A stretch of 64,000 bases of DNA from Oidiodendron maius Zn (taxonomy: Eukaryota > Ascomycota > Leotiomycetes > Myxotrichaceae). Below the pieces are notes generated by a model, which was not told the DNA's origin, did no database searches, and saw only the letters and a program-made list of their open reading frames with translations. The position numbers and the translations under genes are program-made. Shown in pieces: positions 48,701 through 61,471 of the stretch. Where the stretch lies: NCBI GenBank assembly GCA_000827325.1, contig KN832873.1, forward strand, positions 2,370,245 to 2,434,244, written 5' to 3'. The number at the start of each line of letters is the position of its first letter. Position 1 is the first letter of the stretch.

Positions 48701-51700
48701 GTAAATTCGGTTTCGGGGTCAGCAGCAGTTGGCTCAATCATTGCGGCCACGACAATCTCTGAATTTGAAGGTGCGACATCTACATCTGGCGGGAGTTGGG
48801 TTTCTTGAGTATTGTCTGAATGATCTTCTGACCCATTTCGGAGGAGGCTTTTGCGCTTTTTGTCCTTTTTCTCCTTTTTAGAGCCCTTCGAACCCGACGC
48901 AAATTCTTCCTTAAGTTGCCGAGCAAGGTCGAGTTGTTCTGTGCTGTACCCAACAGCAAGACCGTCACGTGTGGCATCCTTGTCAACAGTGCTGGACTCC
49001 AAACTGTCAATCGCGTCGTCATCTTGCAACAAATCAATGCCAGGCGACTCAACCGGCTCTCTAAAATAGTCACTTGCTGTTTCAGACTCTTGCGTAGGTA
49101 TCTGCGAGGTGGTTTGTCGCTTCTTGCCCTTCTTATCTTTCTTTGATTTCTTCGAGCCGGATCCGAACTCTGCCTGAAGCTGACGCGCAAGGGATAGTTG
49201 ATTTTCTTGATATCCAGCAGCAAACCCATCCCCTTTCGTAGAGGTCTCGGCCTCTACAAATTCGGTCAGAGACTCGGTTTCAAGGGACTGGGCTGGGTCT
49301 ACACCAGAATCCAAAGCCTGGTCATCAAATGTGACCGACCGAGAAAGTTCTTGTCGCTTCTTCTTATCTTTCTTCGACTTTTTGTCCCCTGGCCCAAATT
49401 CTGCGTTCAGCTGTCGGGTCAATTCAACCTGGTCCTCACTATAGATAGTCTTGGGCTGGTCTTCTATAAATTTTTCTTCAGCCATCTCGGTAGTAGGTGA
49501 AGTGCCAATGGAAGGGCTTCCTGCGCGGGTTTGGTCGTCAGTTACGTCTTCCATTCCTCTTGACATTGAGGCATCACGATCAGGCGTAGCAGGAAGGCTT
49601 TGACGCTTTTTCTTGTCATTCTTTGACTTTTTAGTGCCAAATTCTTCCCGCAGTTGTCTTGCAAGATTAAGTTGCTCGTTGTCATAACCAGCCTTGAGAC
49701 CATCGGGGACTGGTTTGGGGTCCGTCTTCAGTTGTGGTGGTTGATTTTCATCTGCCTCCTTTAATTTGGATAAGGGTTCCTTAGGTTGGCCGGCTTCAAC
49801 GACATCCTGATCCTTGGCAGCTTTGTCCAGAAGGGTTGATACGGTGAGAGCTGCTCCTGCAGCGACAGGAAGAACAGCTAGGGCGGATGGAAAATAGACT
49901 TTGCCTACCGTCGGGGTGTCTTGGTGACGTTGTTGACTGTGGAGAATTGACGCAGAAGGATAATAGCTGGTCTCAGGAGTCGCAGGTATTACAGTATCCA
50001 CCTTGTCGAAAGGTACCACAGGTACCATATCCTCTGTGCCTGCGAGATCTTTCTGCGGCTCAAATTCCTGATCCCATACTTTCGGTTTCTTCGACTTCTT
50101 GGACCCTAACTGCGTAATTGGCTTGAAATCGTCATCAACATCCTGCGTGGGTGGTGTCACATCAGTAGCATCAACCAGATCTATTGAAGTATCTATTGGC
50201 TCTGGAGTTTCAACTGCAGTGACGTCGTCCTTCTTAGTTTGAGACTTTTTGCCTTTCTTTTTGGACTTTTTGGATGTAGCCATTAAAAATTCTTCTTCGG
50301 CTTCGGGCTCCTCGGATGTGGGCGGTGCCATTAACTCTGTATCTTTATCAATGGCTGAAATACAAGAAGATTCTTCTAGACCCTTGTTGCTTTTCTCGAT
50401 TTCAAGGGGAACAGGGTCTTCCACCATGACTTGCTCTTCAGGTGCCTCGCGAGACGAAGACTCGGTGACAGATGTGCCGTCGAGAGCTCGTACCGATGAT
50501 GCGTTCTCTTCCTTGACTTCGCTGGGTAGAGGATCCCTCGATGTTGATGGCTCTTCAAGGATGTCTTGCTCCTTAGGTTCAAGTTCCGGCAATTTCAGGT
50601 CTGTGCCAGGCTCCAAAGTCGCAGTCTCTTCAACATCAGGACTTGATTCTAGCTCTGTACGATTCGAAACCTCGGGCATGACTTTTGGGTCAATAACATG
50701 TTCAGTCATTTCCTGAGCTGGCTCTGGTTCTGCTGACGAAGGTGTGGCACTTTCATCTTCAGGATCAAGTACAAAAGAGGATCTAAATTTCTTCTTATCC
50801 TTCTTCTTTTTGCCCTTAGATCTCGCAGCAGCGAAGTTGTCGGATGTGGAAGGGTCATCGACCAGGTCTTGAGATGTCTCTGGCAGAGGCGGTTCGCGAG
50901 ATTGCGACACACCCTCTTCCTCTTCTGGTTCCCAGTCTTGCGATGTTGATATTGGTGCCTTTTTTCTGTTCTCCGCCTTCTTCAATTTACCAAATGATTG
51001 TCTTTTTAAGGATTCTTCCGGCAGATCAATACCAGCATCAGCCAAATCATTAAGTTGGGCCTTTCCGCTGGTTTCTATGATGGAGACATCATCAGAAGCT
51101 GGAGAGCGAGAAAAATACTTGCCTTTTTTCTTGTCCCTTTTGTTCTTCTTGGAAGTTGGTAGGACAAACTCGTCAGCAGGGTCCACGTCCGTGCTTGTGG
51201 TCTTAGCAACCAGCTCTGACCCTTCTGAACCAGCTCGCTCTATAATAGTATTATCTTTGGAAAGGTCTCCGATTAACTCTGCGGCTGATTGACTATCAGA
51301 AAGCGCAAACGATATATCATGCGAGAGTGAGGGCGAGGGCTCGTCTTTGACGTCCGCTTTGTTGCTGCTTGTGCTTCCGAAGCTATCATCTCCTTCTCGT
51401 TCCGCTATACTTTGCAGGGAATCGCCATCAGAATACAAAAATAGCAGGCGATTTGTCGCCGAGTCCAAATTAGCATCGAAAGTTTCTTCGTCCTCTGCTT
51501 TTTTCGATAGAGGAGACGACTGCAGAAGATATGAACTTCTATCTTTACTCATAGGGTCAACGGGAGATGGCTGCTGATGAATTGAGGGGCCAGATGCCAA
51601 GTGGTCTAGCCAAGCTTGATTTGTCATATGGTTTTTGGGGGATGAGGCGAAATAGCCGATCGATGAGGATAGTGTAGGTTCAGCAATAGCTCTTGCCTCC

Positions 51701-54700
51701 GTTCCACCATGCTCAACCGGTGTGGCCACGTTATCAGACCCCAGTAATAAGAAGGAGCTTGGTGGAAGCAAAGGGAGAAGTGAGCGCGAATCAGAATCAT
51801 CACCTCGCATGAGCTCATAATCCTCTGGTCGCATCGGGGCCTTTGGCGTAGACTGTTGAGAGCCTAGAATCTCTGACGTTGCTTCTGCAAAGGTCATAGC
51901 TGTATCAATTGATAAAGGCTCTACAAAGTGTTCCTGTTCATCCGAGGATAATTGTTCGACACCTTGGTCACTAACAGCATCGTGAAAGTCCAGCTCTGAA
52001 GAGCTTCGGGATGTTCTTTGGCTTGGCGGCAGCTCTGGCAAATTCTCTTCGGGTTCATTAGGCCGGACAACGGAATTTCGTCGATTAGTCTCCACAAGAT
52101 AGAGCGGCTTGTATTCTTTGGTACTATCCCAAGACGTGGGCCGCGAACGATTTCGTGGGAATGCAAGAGATTCTTCTCGCTGCATAACTGGAGATTGTAA
52201 TGGGGAGGACCGTGCAAGTCCCGGCGACGAAGGTACTGATCTATTTCCCATAATAAACTTCAGTGGCACGGCACTCTGACTAGGGGACTTAATAGGTCCT
52301 TCTTGAAGATTCTTCCGAGCTGAACTCATTGCTCTATCTCGCGGAAATCGCTCAGCATCAGGAGTATCAGGCCGGCTATCAGGCAATTCGGGCAGATGAT
52401 CAAGTGACTCTAGGTTCGGAGATGTTGGCCCGCTAGGAGGCAGTGGAAGAAGATCGCCATACTGTGGATCAATGGAAGGTCGAAATTGCCGGGGGACAAT
52501 ATCGGGATCAAAAATCCCATCATGCTGCTGCAACGAGGTAGATCGCTCCGAATGTGTCGGCTCGAGTGCCACGCTGCTATCATATAAGTTGGCTTTGGAC
52601 AGTTGGTGCCGCTGAGCAGCAATTGCAAGAGCAGCACCAGCCAGGCCGGCACCCGCGCCTAGGATGCCGGCTTTATCTAAAAAAGAATCGTTCTCTGCAG
52701 AGCTTTCCGTTAGTGGTTGCAGTTTCTCATGGTCTCTTCCAGGTCATGACTCACTATCTTGATCATCAATGCTATGCGAGCCATTGCTGCGACCTTCGCC
52801 GTTGGATGAGGTTCGGGGCAGGTCCTTGAGAGGCTCAGAATTAACGCTGTCTTGAATGGAATCTCTCTTTGATTTTTTGCCCTTCTTCTTCGTCTCGTCG
52901 GCGTCGTCTTTTGATCCGTTTCGGCTCTGCTCTTCGGCGTCAACTTCGGACTTGGAGCCAAAGAGACCAAAGAAGCCACCACCGCCGCTACTTCTTTTGT
53001 CCTTTTTTCTACTCTTCGAGTATTCGAAATCGTCGTCTAGAGGAGCAGAGGCTACAGATCGGCTGTCTTCGAATTCGTCTTTGGTGCTACTCCTTGATGA
53101 CTTTTTCTTCGACTTTCGCGGTTCGTCATATCTGGGATCATCCGCAGAGACCACTGACTGCGATTCCCCTCTATACTCGTCGTCTCTGCTCGAGTATTTC
53201 TTTGACCTCCTTGATTCCGCATCATCACCATCTCGGCTAACTTCGGAAGTCGTACTCGGTGGCAGAGAGACTTCCGTTGGGTCCGGGTCTGGATCGTATG
53301 AGCCACTCTTCCGTTTGGATTTGCTCTTGGACTTTTTACTTGAGGATGTGTCAAACTCTGAAGCAGCCTCTGATGGAGCGGATCGGGACGGTGAGTCGTA
53401 ACTCTCACTATCACGCTTAGATTTTTTCTTGGACTTTTTGGGATCCTCCCATTCGTCCTCCCCGTTACGCAGATCTTCAAATGCATCTACAGGGATGGAG
53501 ATTCTGCGGCTCTGTCGTGGCATTTCCTCAGCTTCCTCGAAAGTTGATGATTCTCTCTTAGATTTCTTCGACTTCGACTTTCTGGAGTCCCCGGAATAGC
53601 TTTCTGGCTCTTCCACGAGCTCACTTGCCACTATGGGCTTCTCAGCCTCCCCCATTTCCTCAGGTTGACTGCCTTGCCTCTGAGCCGCCTTGTCACGCTT
53701 CCTCTGCTCCTTTCTGCTCAACTTTTGCGTCTCCACGTAGGAGTCTGGTTCTTCTACCAGATCCCTTGAAGTGTAGGACTCTTCGTATTGGGTCGCATCG
53801 CCAGTATCTTTCCTGTGGGGCTCATTGGATCCTGGTGGCGACTCGCGTCGACGAAAAGAAGGGTCATTAATGACAATGTTGGGATCGAAGCCTGTATCTT
53901 GCAAGCCAGCGGCGACTGTTGCAGTAAAGTCCAAATCGTCATTGAAGGCACCAGGAATTTGGGTGGGTGTGGCTGCAAACTGGTCCAGATCATTGCTTTG
54001 GATCTCCGTAACAGTCGAGGCATGCTCATCCTTCTCATTCTCAGTGTCTTTGGACCTGCGGGGAGTCGAAGCCTCGTTGGCACTTGCCACAGTTGCGCCG
54101 ATTCCAGCTCCAGTTATGCCAGCAACAACAGCACCCCAGCCGCTCCTCTTGTTCGGTCTGGATGGCTTAGGTTGTTCCACTTCCTTAGCTAGAGATTGAA
54201 CTTCAGCAGTTGAGACGAATTCCTCTCTGTGCTCATGCGGGCTCTCCACTTCGTAGTGCTTGGTTTCGGTCTCCCCCCATGTAACACCTTTAGTCACAGT
54301 CGATGAGGTTGGCGATGTAACATCATCCATGGGCTCAGCAGCGACAACAGATGTATTAGACGCAGGGTCCTCCTTCTCCGTAGATGATACTGCTTTCCTC
54401 GATTCAGAGCGAGAATCTTGTTTTTCCGGCGCAGGAGAAGGAGTAGGAGTAGGGAGAACAAGATTCAAGAATGGGCGTGGCTTTGACGCATCAGGGTCGA
54501 ATTTCAGCGAGGGACCATCTGTGTCGAAGTCTATTCGAGGAACGATGCCGTTCCGCAGGTGCCTTGGATCTTCTAACACCAGGTCCAGCTTAAAATCCGC
54601 ATTGGGTGCGTCGTACGGACCCTTCTTTTTCTCTTTCTCTTCTTCCATGCCCGGGGGTGTGACGATTCTGACAATCTCCTCTTCCTCCTCCTTATCTTCT

Positions 54701-56790
54701 TCATATTTCCTCACCACTGAGCGATTTGGAGAAGGTGACCGCGAGCGAATAACCTGGGATGCAATCTTCCGCGCCATGACAATCTCTCTATATGCACGAT
54801 CGGCTTCCTCTTGGATCGGATCTCGCTCAGGCTTGGATTTTGACTGTGATTCCTCGGCAGGCTCTTTCTCTCGACGCTCAGAGTCCCTGGAGTCGTACTC
54901 ATTCCGACGATCGCTCCGTCGTTCATTTGCTCTGCGGGCCTTTTCTGCGGAAGAAGCTGCGATCGCTGCACCAATGGCTGCAGCAGCTACGGCAGCTCTC
55001 TCAGTCCCCTGAGACTTTGAATCTGGGTCATGCGTGTCGTTCTCTCGAGGGTCTCTTCCTCGTCCACTCTCTTCATGGTCGTCTACATCTGAGTAATCCT
55101 TAGGCTGCACTCTGATTGACGAGAAACGAGAGAAGTCCGGTTCGCGATCCACTGTAACTACAGTTGGCGATGGAGGGGCCCTGCGAGGTACTGGAGACAC
55201 GGACTTTGGTGTTTCGAAGGCATCGTCGTCAACTTGATACTGGAAAGGATCCACCGGAACTCTAGCACTGGAAGATGCTGCTTTATAATAAGCGTCATCA
55301 TAATGGCTATCCTCACGTTCCTCACGTTTCTCTTGATAGCTCTCACGACGATCTTGGTCATCATAACGGGAGGCATCATAACGATTCTCGCGTTTCTTCT
55401 CGCTGCCAGGGCCATCAATGGGGTCCTTTCGCCTCTCCTTCTCTCGGCGTCTTTCTCGCCGCTCGTCTCGATCCGGACTCTGACGCTTCTCACGCCGTCG
55501 ATCATCTTTGGATTCCCTTTCGCTGTCGCGACGTTTCATTCGATCATCTCGGTCGCTATCGCGGCGTCTGTCGCTCCGCTCGTCCCTCCTCTCAGAGGCA
55601 ATTGCTGCCCCAGCAGCTGCCACAGCGACACCCGCGAGTGCGGCTTCGGCAAGAGATTTGGATCGGCCATGAGAGGATGAAGATTTCTTTGATAGTCCTG
55701 ACTCCGACGGGGCTGGATATGTCGGCTCATAGATGCTCTGAGAAACAGGAGCAATCGGCTGAGGCTGTTGCAAGGGTAGAGCCCCAGGCCTCGAGGAAAC
55801 AAACGGCTCGGATCCAGAAACAACAGAGCTCCTTGCAGCTTCGAATCTTGAAGGGTCGCTTGTTGCAACTGGGTATACACGTTGCAATGATGTTTGTGAC
55901 CCGCTCGGAGGCGTCTGCACAAGACTGACTGGAAAAGGGTTTCCTTGCGCAAAATCAGTGGATGGGTCATATTCCACTTCACTAAAGCCCACAGGCTCGG
56001 TCACAATCCCGTGTAGAGAATTGGCTGGGCCAAAATTTCTCGGATCAACAACACTGCTCTTCCTGCTTTGAGGTGGCGGTCGGGGCCGCCCCCAGCTGAA
56101 CCATCCGCCAGAGTCTGCTCCAAATGCCAATCTCGAGTCGACACTGGAGTGAGACTCGTTGTCAGATGCGGATTCCCATCCTTCCTCGTCTAGCGTGTCT
56201 GAACCATGAGATATTTTCGAGGGTCCCGGGTCGCCAGATGGTGCATAGCCACGACGACTTGTCGTTTCCTTCACTGCAACCAGTTCTGCCCTCTTACCAT
56301 TCCTCGACGACTTCAAATCAAGCTTGTTCTGGTCTCGCGCGAGCTTCGCAAGACCAGCACCAACAGCTAGAATTTCAGCATCTGTTGCAGGGCGATTGCT
56401 ATCCCTTTCTTTTTTGCTCTCCCTTTGCTTCTCCCTGTCTATCTCCTTGCCTTTCCTGGACCTCACACTGCCGCGCTTAGGGCGCCTAATATAGCCTGTG
56501 CCATAGGCAAGATCGAGGTTTATAGACGACGAAGATGAATGACTCCTCATGCTACGATTGCTCCTCCGCTTTCGCAACCGCCGGTGCTCGGATGGCGCAG
56601 TGAAAAAGGTGCGAAGGCCAGTTTTGTAGGGGTATATGTGCGATATGTCGATGTAGGAAGATGAGGTGGAGGATGTTGGAGATTGTGCGCCGGTGCGCAT
56701 TCTTTCTGATTCATCGTAATATTCGGCTTTCCTCTCCCTCCTTCTCCTGGTGGAGCTTTCGGGACTCCAACGACGCCTATCAGCCATCAT
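42780..56790 (-). CDS. lah: Giant involucrin-repeat protein, leashin (LAH)-like Woronin-body tether candidate
   Basis: One gene of 4630 residues, built from exons 52755-56790, 44332-52694 and 42780-44273 by introns of 60 and 58 nt; the summed exons divide exactly by three. In other Pezizomycotina, giant proteins annotated as involucrin-repeat include leashin, which tethers Woronin bodies to the cortex or septal pore. That link is from family knowledge and is not proven here. The N-terminus has a Ser-rich patch, then SSYIDISHIYPYKTGLRTFF, TAPSEHRRLRKRR and basic blocks. Four tandem units near 2350-2610 share a GYxxxQLxLARQLxxEFG pattern, each ending in a KKSKKDKKKRQ-like stretch. More than a dozen related Lys-rich modules recur elsewhere. 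Seven Gly/Ala-rich hydrophobic segments of ~20 residues are spread along the chain. The last ~500 residues are less repetitive, beginning with a coiled coil (LESRVEQLVAENRQLADARA) and then a helical conserved-looking region. Confidence 0.8.
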
Positions 56791-58304
56791 GTTGACAATG
56801 GTGGTTCAGGGCTCATTGGGGTTTTCTGAGGGTCGGATCGAGCCGGTGTTAGAACGAAAGCCAAATAAACAATAGGTGAGGCTGGGAAGTACGGCGGGGG
56901 GTTGGGACCTGTATGGCCGTTGCGTGGCGGCCCTGTTGCAAGCTGAACTCCAACTCACCCTTCTGGCTGAAAAAAAATGTCAAAGAGTGATGGAATAACA
57001 TTCAAGCGCAAGATATGGACGCTCGTAAGGTGCGAATCTTTTTTAATGCCTTAGTATATCTTATATTCGCCCTAGATATTTATGCTCTCACAGCGACAGC
57101 GCCGTGTGTGAGGATGTGACGACAGTCCAGCTGGCAACCAGGGAGTCACGTGGGAATAAGTGCTGTGGCAGATTCCCGTCACTTTATTCTACTGTAGAGC
57201 ATTACTAACATCTAGGCCCAGACTTTGAGAGCCAGACTCTCATACAATGAAGGTGTGGTTAACGGATTTGACTCCGGTCATTTGCAGTCACGTGCAAGTT
57301 TCACGTGATATCCAAGTCTGTTTTCCTGGTTCGCCATACTCAGTAAAGTGAGACCGCAGGACTTAAATACCCGAACGTGGCAAGGTCTCACTTAGGGGTC
57401 AGGGGATCCTGTCAGTCTGATGTTTCGGGAAGAGACCGTTATGGAGATGTATTTGTCCGTAGGGTCTTGGGCGCTCGGCTAGCAAGGGGTTCTAAAACAT
57501 CGACGCCGGATAGCGTACCTGACCCGGCCACTCACTCAACGTTGAGCACACGACTGCCGTCCGAGCTTGTCGCCACACTGTGTTACTTAGCAGTTGTGCA
57601 GACGCGTACTCCGACCCGTTGCCAGCGCATTTGACTTGTAGTTCTCGACGAGCCGGTGGGAACACGAGAAACTTGGCAGGGCTGCTGCCAAGTTTCTCGT
57701 GTTCCGCCGCCAGCCAGGCTGCGGGCTGGATTCAGCAACGTCAAGCCTCCCGCCGCCCTATACATAATACGAATATCTTGGAGCAGCACACGCTGAGATC
57801 CAATCGTTTCGTATCCGGGTGCCTGGTCTTGTGGGGGCGGTTAAAGGGCTTTTCCCCTGGCGCGCATCTCAACCCCTGGCTGTCAGGATGTGGAACATGT
57901 CGTCCACCGCCTGCAGTCGCATCCGTACCTCTATCTTGAGACGGCGTACAGGTTGTTTTTCCTTCTTCTCACTGCAGGTCTCTTCTTCTCCCTCCGTCCC
58001 GTATTTCCTTTCTTTCAGCTTAAAGCTGCTGGTCGCACAGCCGCAGAGAGTTATCTCCCCATAACTCCTTTGTCTCTTGCTCCGCTTGAATCTATTAACC
58101 TTTCTTCACGCACTTTGATTCTTTCTGGGTTGAGCCCGGACCTTGTTTACTTCACAGATTTCTCCATACCAACCGGCAGTACGATTTGCACACAAGCATT
58201 ACACGAGTTTCGAGCAACGTGCAGCATTTGGATTTCGTCGTATCGCGGAGGGCCACTCAGACGCTCGGACGGCTGGCTCCGCGTTGGTTCACATAGACGT
58301 CACC
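56791..58304. promoter_or_regulatory. Divergent intergenic region, giant gene / TRP-flavin carrier gene
   Basis: 1.5 kb with no convincing gene. It contains three CACGTG sites (57147-57152, 57289-57294, 57302-57307), a 10-bp inverted repeat (57346-57355 and 57384-57393) and a perfect hairpin at 57659-57705. From about 57950 the plus strand is C/T-rich and likely to be 5' UTR of the plus-strand gene. Confidence 0.45.
57659..57705. repeat. Perfect 21-bp inverted repeat with 5-nt loop
   Basis: The left arm is 57659-57679 (GGAACACGAGAAACTTGGCAG) less a shared reading limit: its core is AACACGAGAAACTTGGCAG. The right arm, 57685-57705, is its exact reverse complement. The loop is GGCTG. The match stops at once outside the arms. 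In RNA or in a cruciform this would form a very stable hairpin. No coding frame or known element explains it. Confidence 0.8.
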
Positions 58305-60891
58305 ATGATTCTACGACGCTTTTGGTTCCTATCTCTTGTTCTTTTACTAGATACCTTTCCTTCCGGAGTCCTCGCCGATCAGATCTTGAAAACATCAGGA
58401 TTCAGCACATGTCTCTCAAACTCTCCGATCACTGTTCAGAAGGTGGATATCGAATACAACAATGACAATAAGGTAAGCTGATGAAGGTTCTGCTACATTT
58501 GGCAAGGATCGACCCGTGAGGTATCATGATACCGGATCACCTTGCTCTGAGACTTGGATCTAAATTTTCTTCTTTGTATTCTAACTAACATTTTATACTT
58601 AGACAGTATCGTTCAATGTCGCAGGGACCAGCACCCAAACTATGAATGTGACGGCCCAACTAAATGTCACCGCGTATGGAACCCAAGTATACCACAATGA
58701 GTTTAATCCTTGTGATGAGTCTACATTTGTTGCCCAGCTCTGCCCTGGTATGTTTAATTCCATTCCAGGGACCTTACCATGTTGACTCTCTACAGTTCCC
58801 GAGGGTTCCTTTTCGGCCACTGGCACGCAAGTCATTCCATCCTCATTTGCTACCCTGATTCCCTCGATTGCCTTCTCAGTCCCAGACATTGCAGCGCAGG
58901 CAACTCTTCAACTGAAAGCTCCTGATACCGGCAACGATATTGCTTGCATCACGTCAGATGTCAACAATGGCAAGACGGTCGACTTACCAGCTGTCTCCTA
59001 CGTTGCTGTTGGAATTGCTGGAGCAGCGTTGGTGGCTACGAGTTTCTCAGCACTTAGTGCGGCAGTTGCCAGTGGAGGTACTGGAGGCACTGGAACCTTA
59101 AGTCCGTCCTTCTCTGAAACTGTGGGATGGTTCCAAGGAATGGCAATGAATGGAATGATGTCTGTGAACTATCCACCTGTTTACAGAAGCTTCGCCAAAA
59201 ACTTTGCATTCAGCACTGGTCTCGTGCCGTGGACGGCAGTGCAGACCTCAATCGACAATTTTCGGGCTAAGACTGGTGGAAACCTAACAGACGACAGTGT
59301 TCAATTTCTACAAAATGCCACACTCACTTTTAGTGATGGTTCCGGGTCATCAGTTGTGAGTAGGGCATTGAGCAAACTACTATACCGAGACATTACCACC
59401 GACGTGAACTCATCTGCCACAGCGGGGTCGTCAAGCTCAGGTTCCTCGCTACAGACTACCGTCTCCGGCATTGAGGCCTACGCTGAGCAGCTGACTGTTC
59501 CTCAAGCTAATACATTCATGACTGTGCTCCTAGTCGTAGCTATTGTCATCGCTGCTATTATCGTTGGAATCCTTCTCTTCAAATTGATACTGGAGATGTG
59601 GGCTCTTTTCGGCTCATTTCCCGAGGGACTAAAGGGGTTCAGAACTCATTACTGGGGTACCATGGCAAGGACGATTGTCAGCTTGATCCTCATTTTCTAC
59701 GGTTCGTTACAGTCTCTTTACTGCAGTTTTTAGGTGGTTGAGACATCGCGTCAGGCTACTAACATTAGCATACAGGAATTTGGGTACTTTACTGTATCTT
59801 CCAATTCACCCACGGCGATTCTTGGGCCGCCAAAATCTTGGCCGGTGTCACGTTAGCTCTCTTCACCGGAATCCTTGCCTTCTTCGTCTTCAAGATATGG
59901 CACACGGCACGTCAACTGAAAAAGGCTGAAGGAGACGTATCTGGGCTTTACGAGGACAAGGAGACGTGGCTGAAATACAGTATCTTCTACGACAGCTACA
60001 GGAAGGACTACTGGTGGATCTTCATCCCGGCAATCATCTACATGTTTGCGAAAGGCTGCGTGCTCGCAGCCGCTGACGGCCACGGATTGACTCAAACGGT
60101 TGCACAGTTGGTCATTGAGTGCCTGAGTAAGTACAATTCGTTAGTTGTCTGGTTTTGACTCTATTCTTCGAAACGACACCATGTTATCACCAACATATCT
60201 TTCATATCAACCATTGCTAATTCTGCCTAGTGTTCGGCCTCCTCATCTGGAGCCGTCCCTATGAGCGACGATCTGGTAACATTATCAACATCTTCATTCA
60301 GGTTGTCCGTGTTTTGTCCGTTGTCTGCATCCTAGTCTTTGTGGAGGAGCTCGGGATCGCCCAGACCACAAAAACAATCACTGGCGTCATCCTGATCGCA
60401 GTCCAGTCCGCTCTGACTGGACTATTGGCCATTCTAATCGCCGTCAACGCTATCATATCCTGCTGCAGGCAAAACCCTCACCGCAGGAGACGGAAAGAAG
60501 CTGGTGAGAACCATAAGATCCAATCGCGGCCAGAGAGAAGTTCCAGGGCTAACTTGACTGTTCAGAGAAACTTAACCGTGACATCGATGCTCTCACTCCT
60601 CTTGATGCGCACAACTCTCTTCTCTCACATCCAACCCTGGCTTCCGGCCAGACCTACAACATCGAGAGCAAACAGCCCCTAGCTCACGATAGTGTAGACA
60701 GCTTCGCGAAGGACCCCGCAAATCCATACTCGGGAGCTATGCACCTCAGACCGTACGCCCAACAGAGTCAGGGATTGGGGTTAGCGGCAAGCAGAGAGAG
60801 GCTAGTTGATAACGCATCGCCGCTCGAGGGCAGTCCACCCGAGACGAGGCATTTGATGGGGTATGAGGAAGGCTATAGAGGTGTTTGGTGA
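58305..60891 (+). CDS. TRP-like / flavin carrier (Flc/Pkd2) family membrane protein
   Basis: Members of this fungal family (Flc1-3 in budding yeast, Pkd2 in fission yeast) sit in ER, vacuole or plasma membrane. They are linked to calcium homeostasis, FAD transport and wall integrity. Six exons: 58305-58472, 58603-58747, 58796-59701, 59776-60126, 60231-60503 and 60566-60891, giving 722 residues. A signal peptide ends in GVLA (residue ~24). A lumenal ML-like domain to ~170 has paired cysteines (FSTCLSNSPI, FNPCDEST, QLCP, IACITSD). The TRP-like multi-helix domain includes GIAGAALVATSFSALSAAVA, VGWFQGMAMNGMMSVNYPPV, LLVVAIVIAAIIVGILLFKL, KILAGVTLALFTGILAFFVF, YRKDYWWIFIPAIIYMFAKG and FGLLIWSRPYERRSGN. 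The cytosolic tail is short and ends in HLMGYEEGYRGVW. All five splice phases restore conserved sequence. Confidence 0.9.
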
Positions 60892-61471
60892 TAAGAGAGC
60901 CGTCCTGTTTTTATTTCATTTGTCAAGTTTGTGTTGGTGTTGGGGCAAAATGACGAACCTATTCGCTGGTGCATAGACAATTGCTGCTCTGCGTAGAGCG
61001 GTTAAAGGATAGTATAAAGTTGGTATATAGCTGATTGTACAAGTGTACAAACATATAGTTTATAGTTTAAAGGGAGCTATAAATATAATTTCTAAAGTAA
61101 ATATGCTTACTTAGTAAACGTGTTAGAGTAGCATAGCTTTACTCACTATAATAAGATAAAGTTACTAATCTTATAAGATTACTAGCTTTAAATTACAAGA
61201 CTTAATTACTTACTTCATTTAAGAGGTAAAGTGTTTAATCGGCGTATTGTCCATCTAGACAGTCATACAACGATGTGCTCTCAAGAGCGCTTTCCACGAG
61301 TCTGTGCGTGTCGAAACTATGATACCCTTCCCTCTTGTAAACTGGCTCCACATTCTCTCCATAGTAGCGTCTTGGTCATATCTGCCACATTCGCAAGCAT
61401 ATCATTGCCGGTCCAGATTTGCACAAGTCCTCTATATGCCCCTTAATAGCCACATCGGCTCTAGCATCAAC

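Noticed and set aside
44351-51577. Many plus-strand open frames of 60-180 codons
   Set aside because: They are antisense shadows of the repetitive Lys/Glu/Ser-rich coding sequence on the minus strand.
42780-56790. Three separate genes (long frames of 1348, 2801 and 515 residues)
   Set aside because: Clean GT..AG introns of 60 and 58 nt join the frames in phase, the total is divisible by three, and the same repeat and Gly/Ala segment types occur on both sides of the first junction.
57377-58064. Small plus-strand frames upstream of the TRP-like gene
   Set aside because: Composition is random, they overlap the hairpin and the likely 5' UTR, and none shows a signal or domain.
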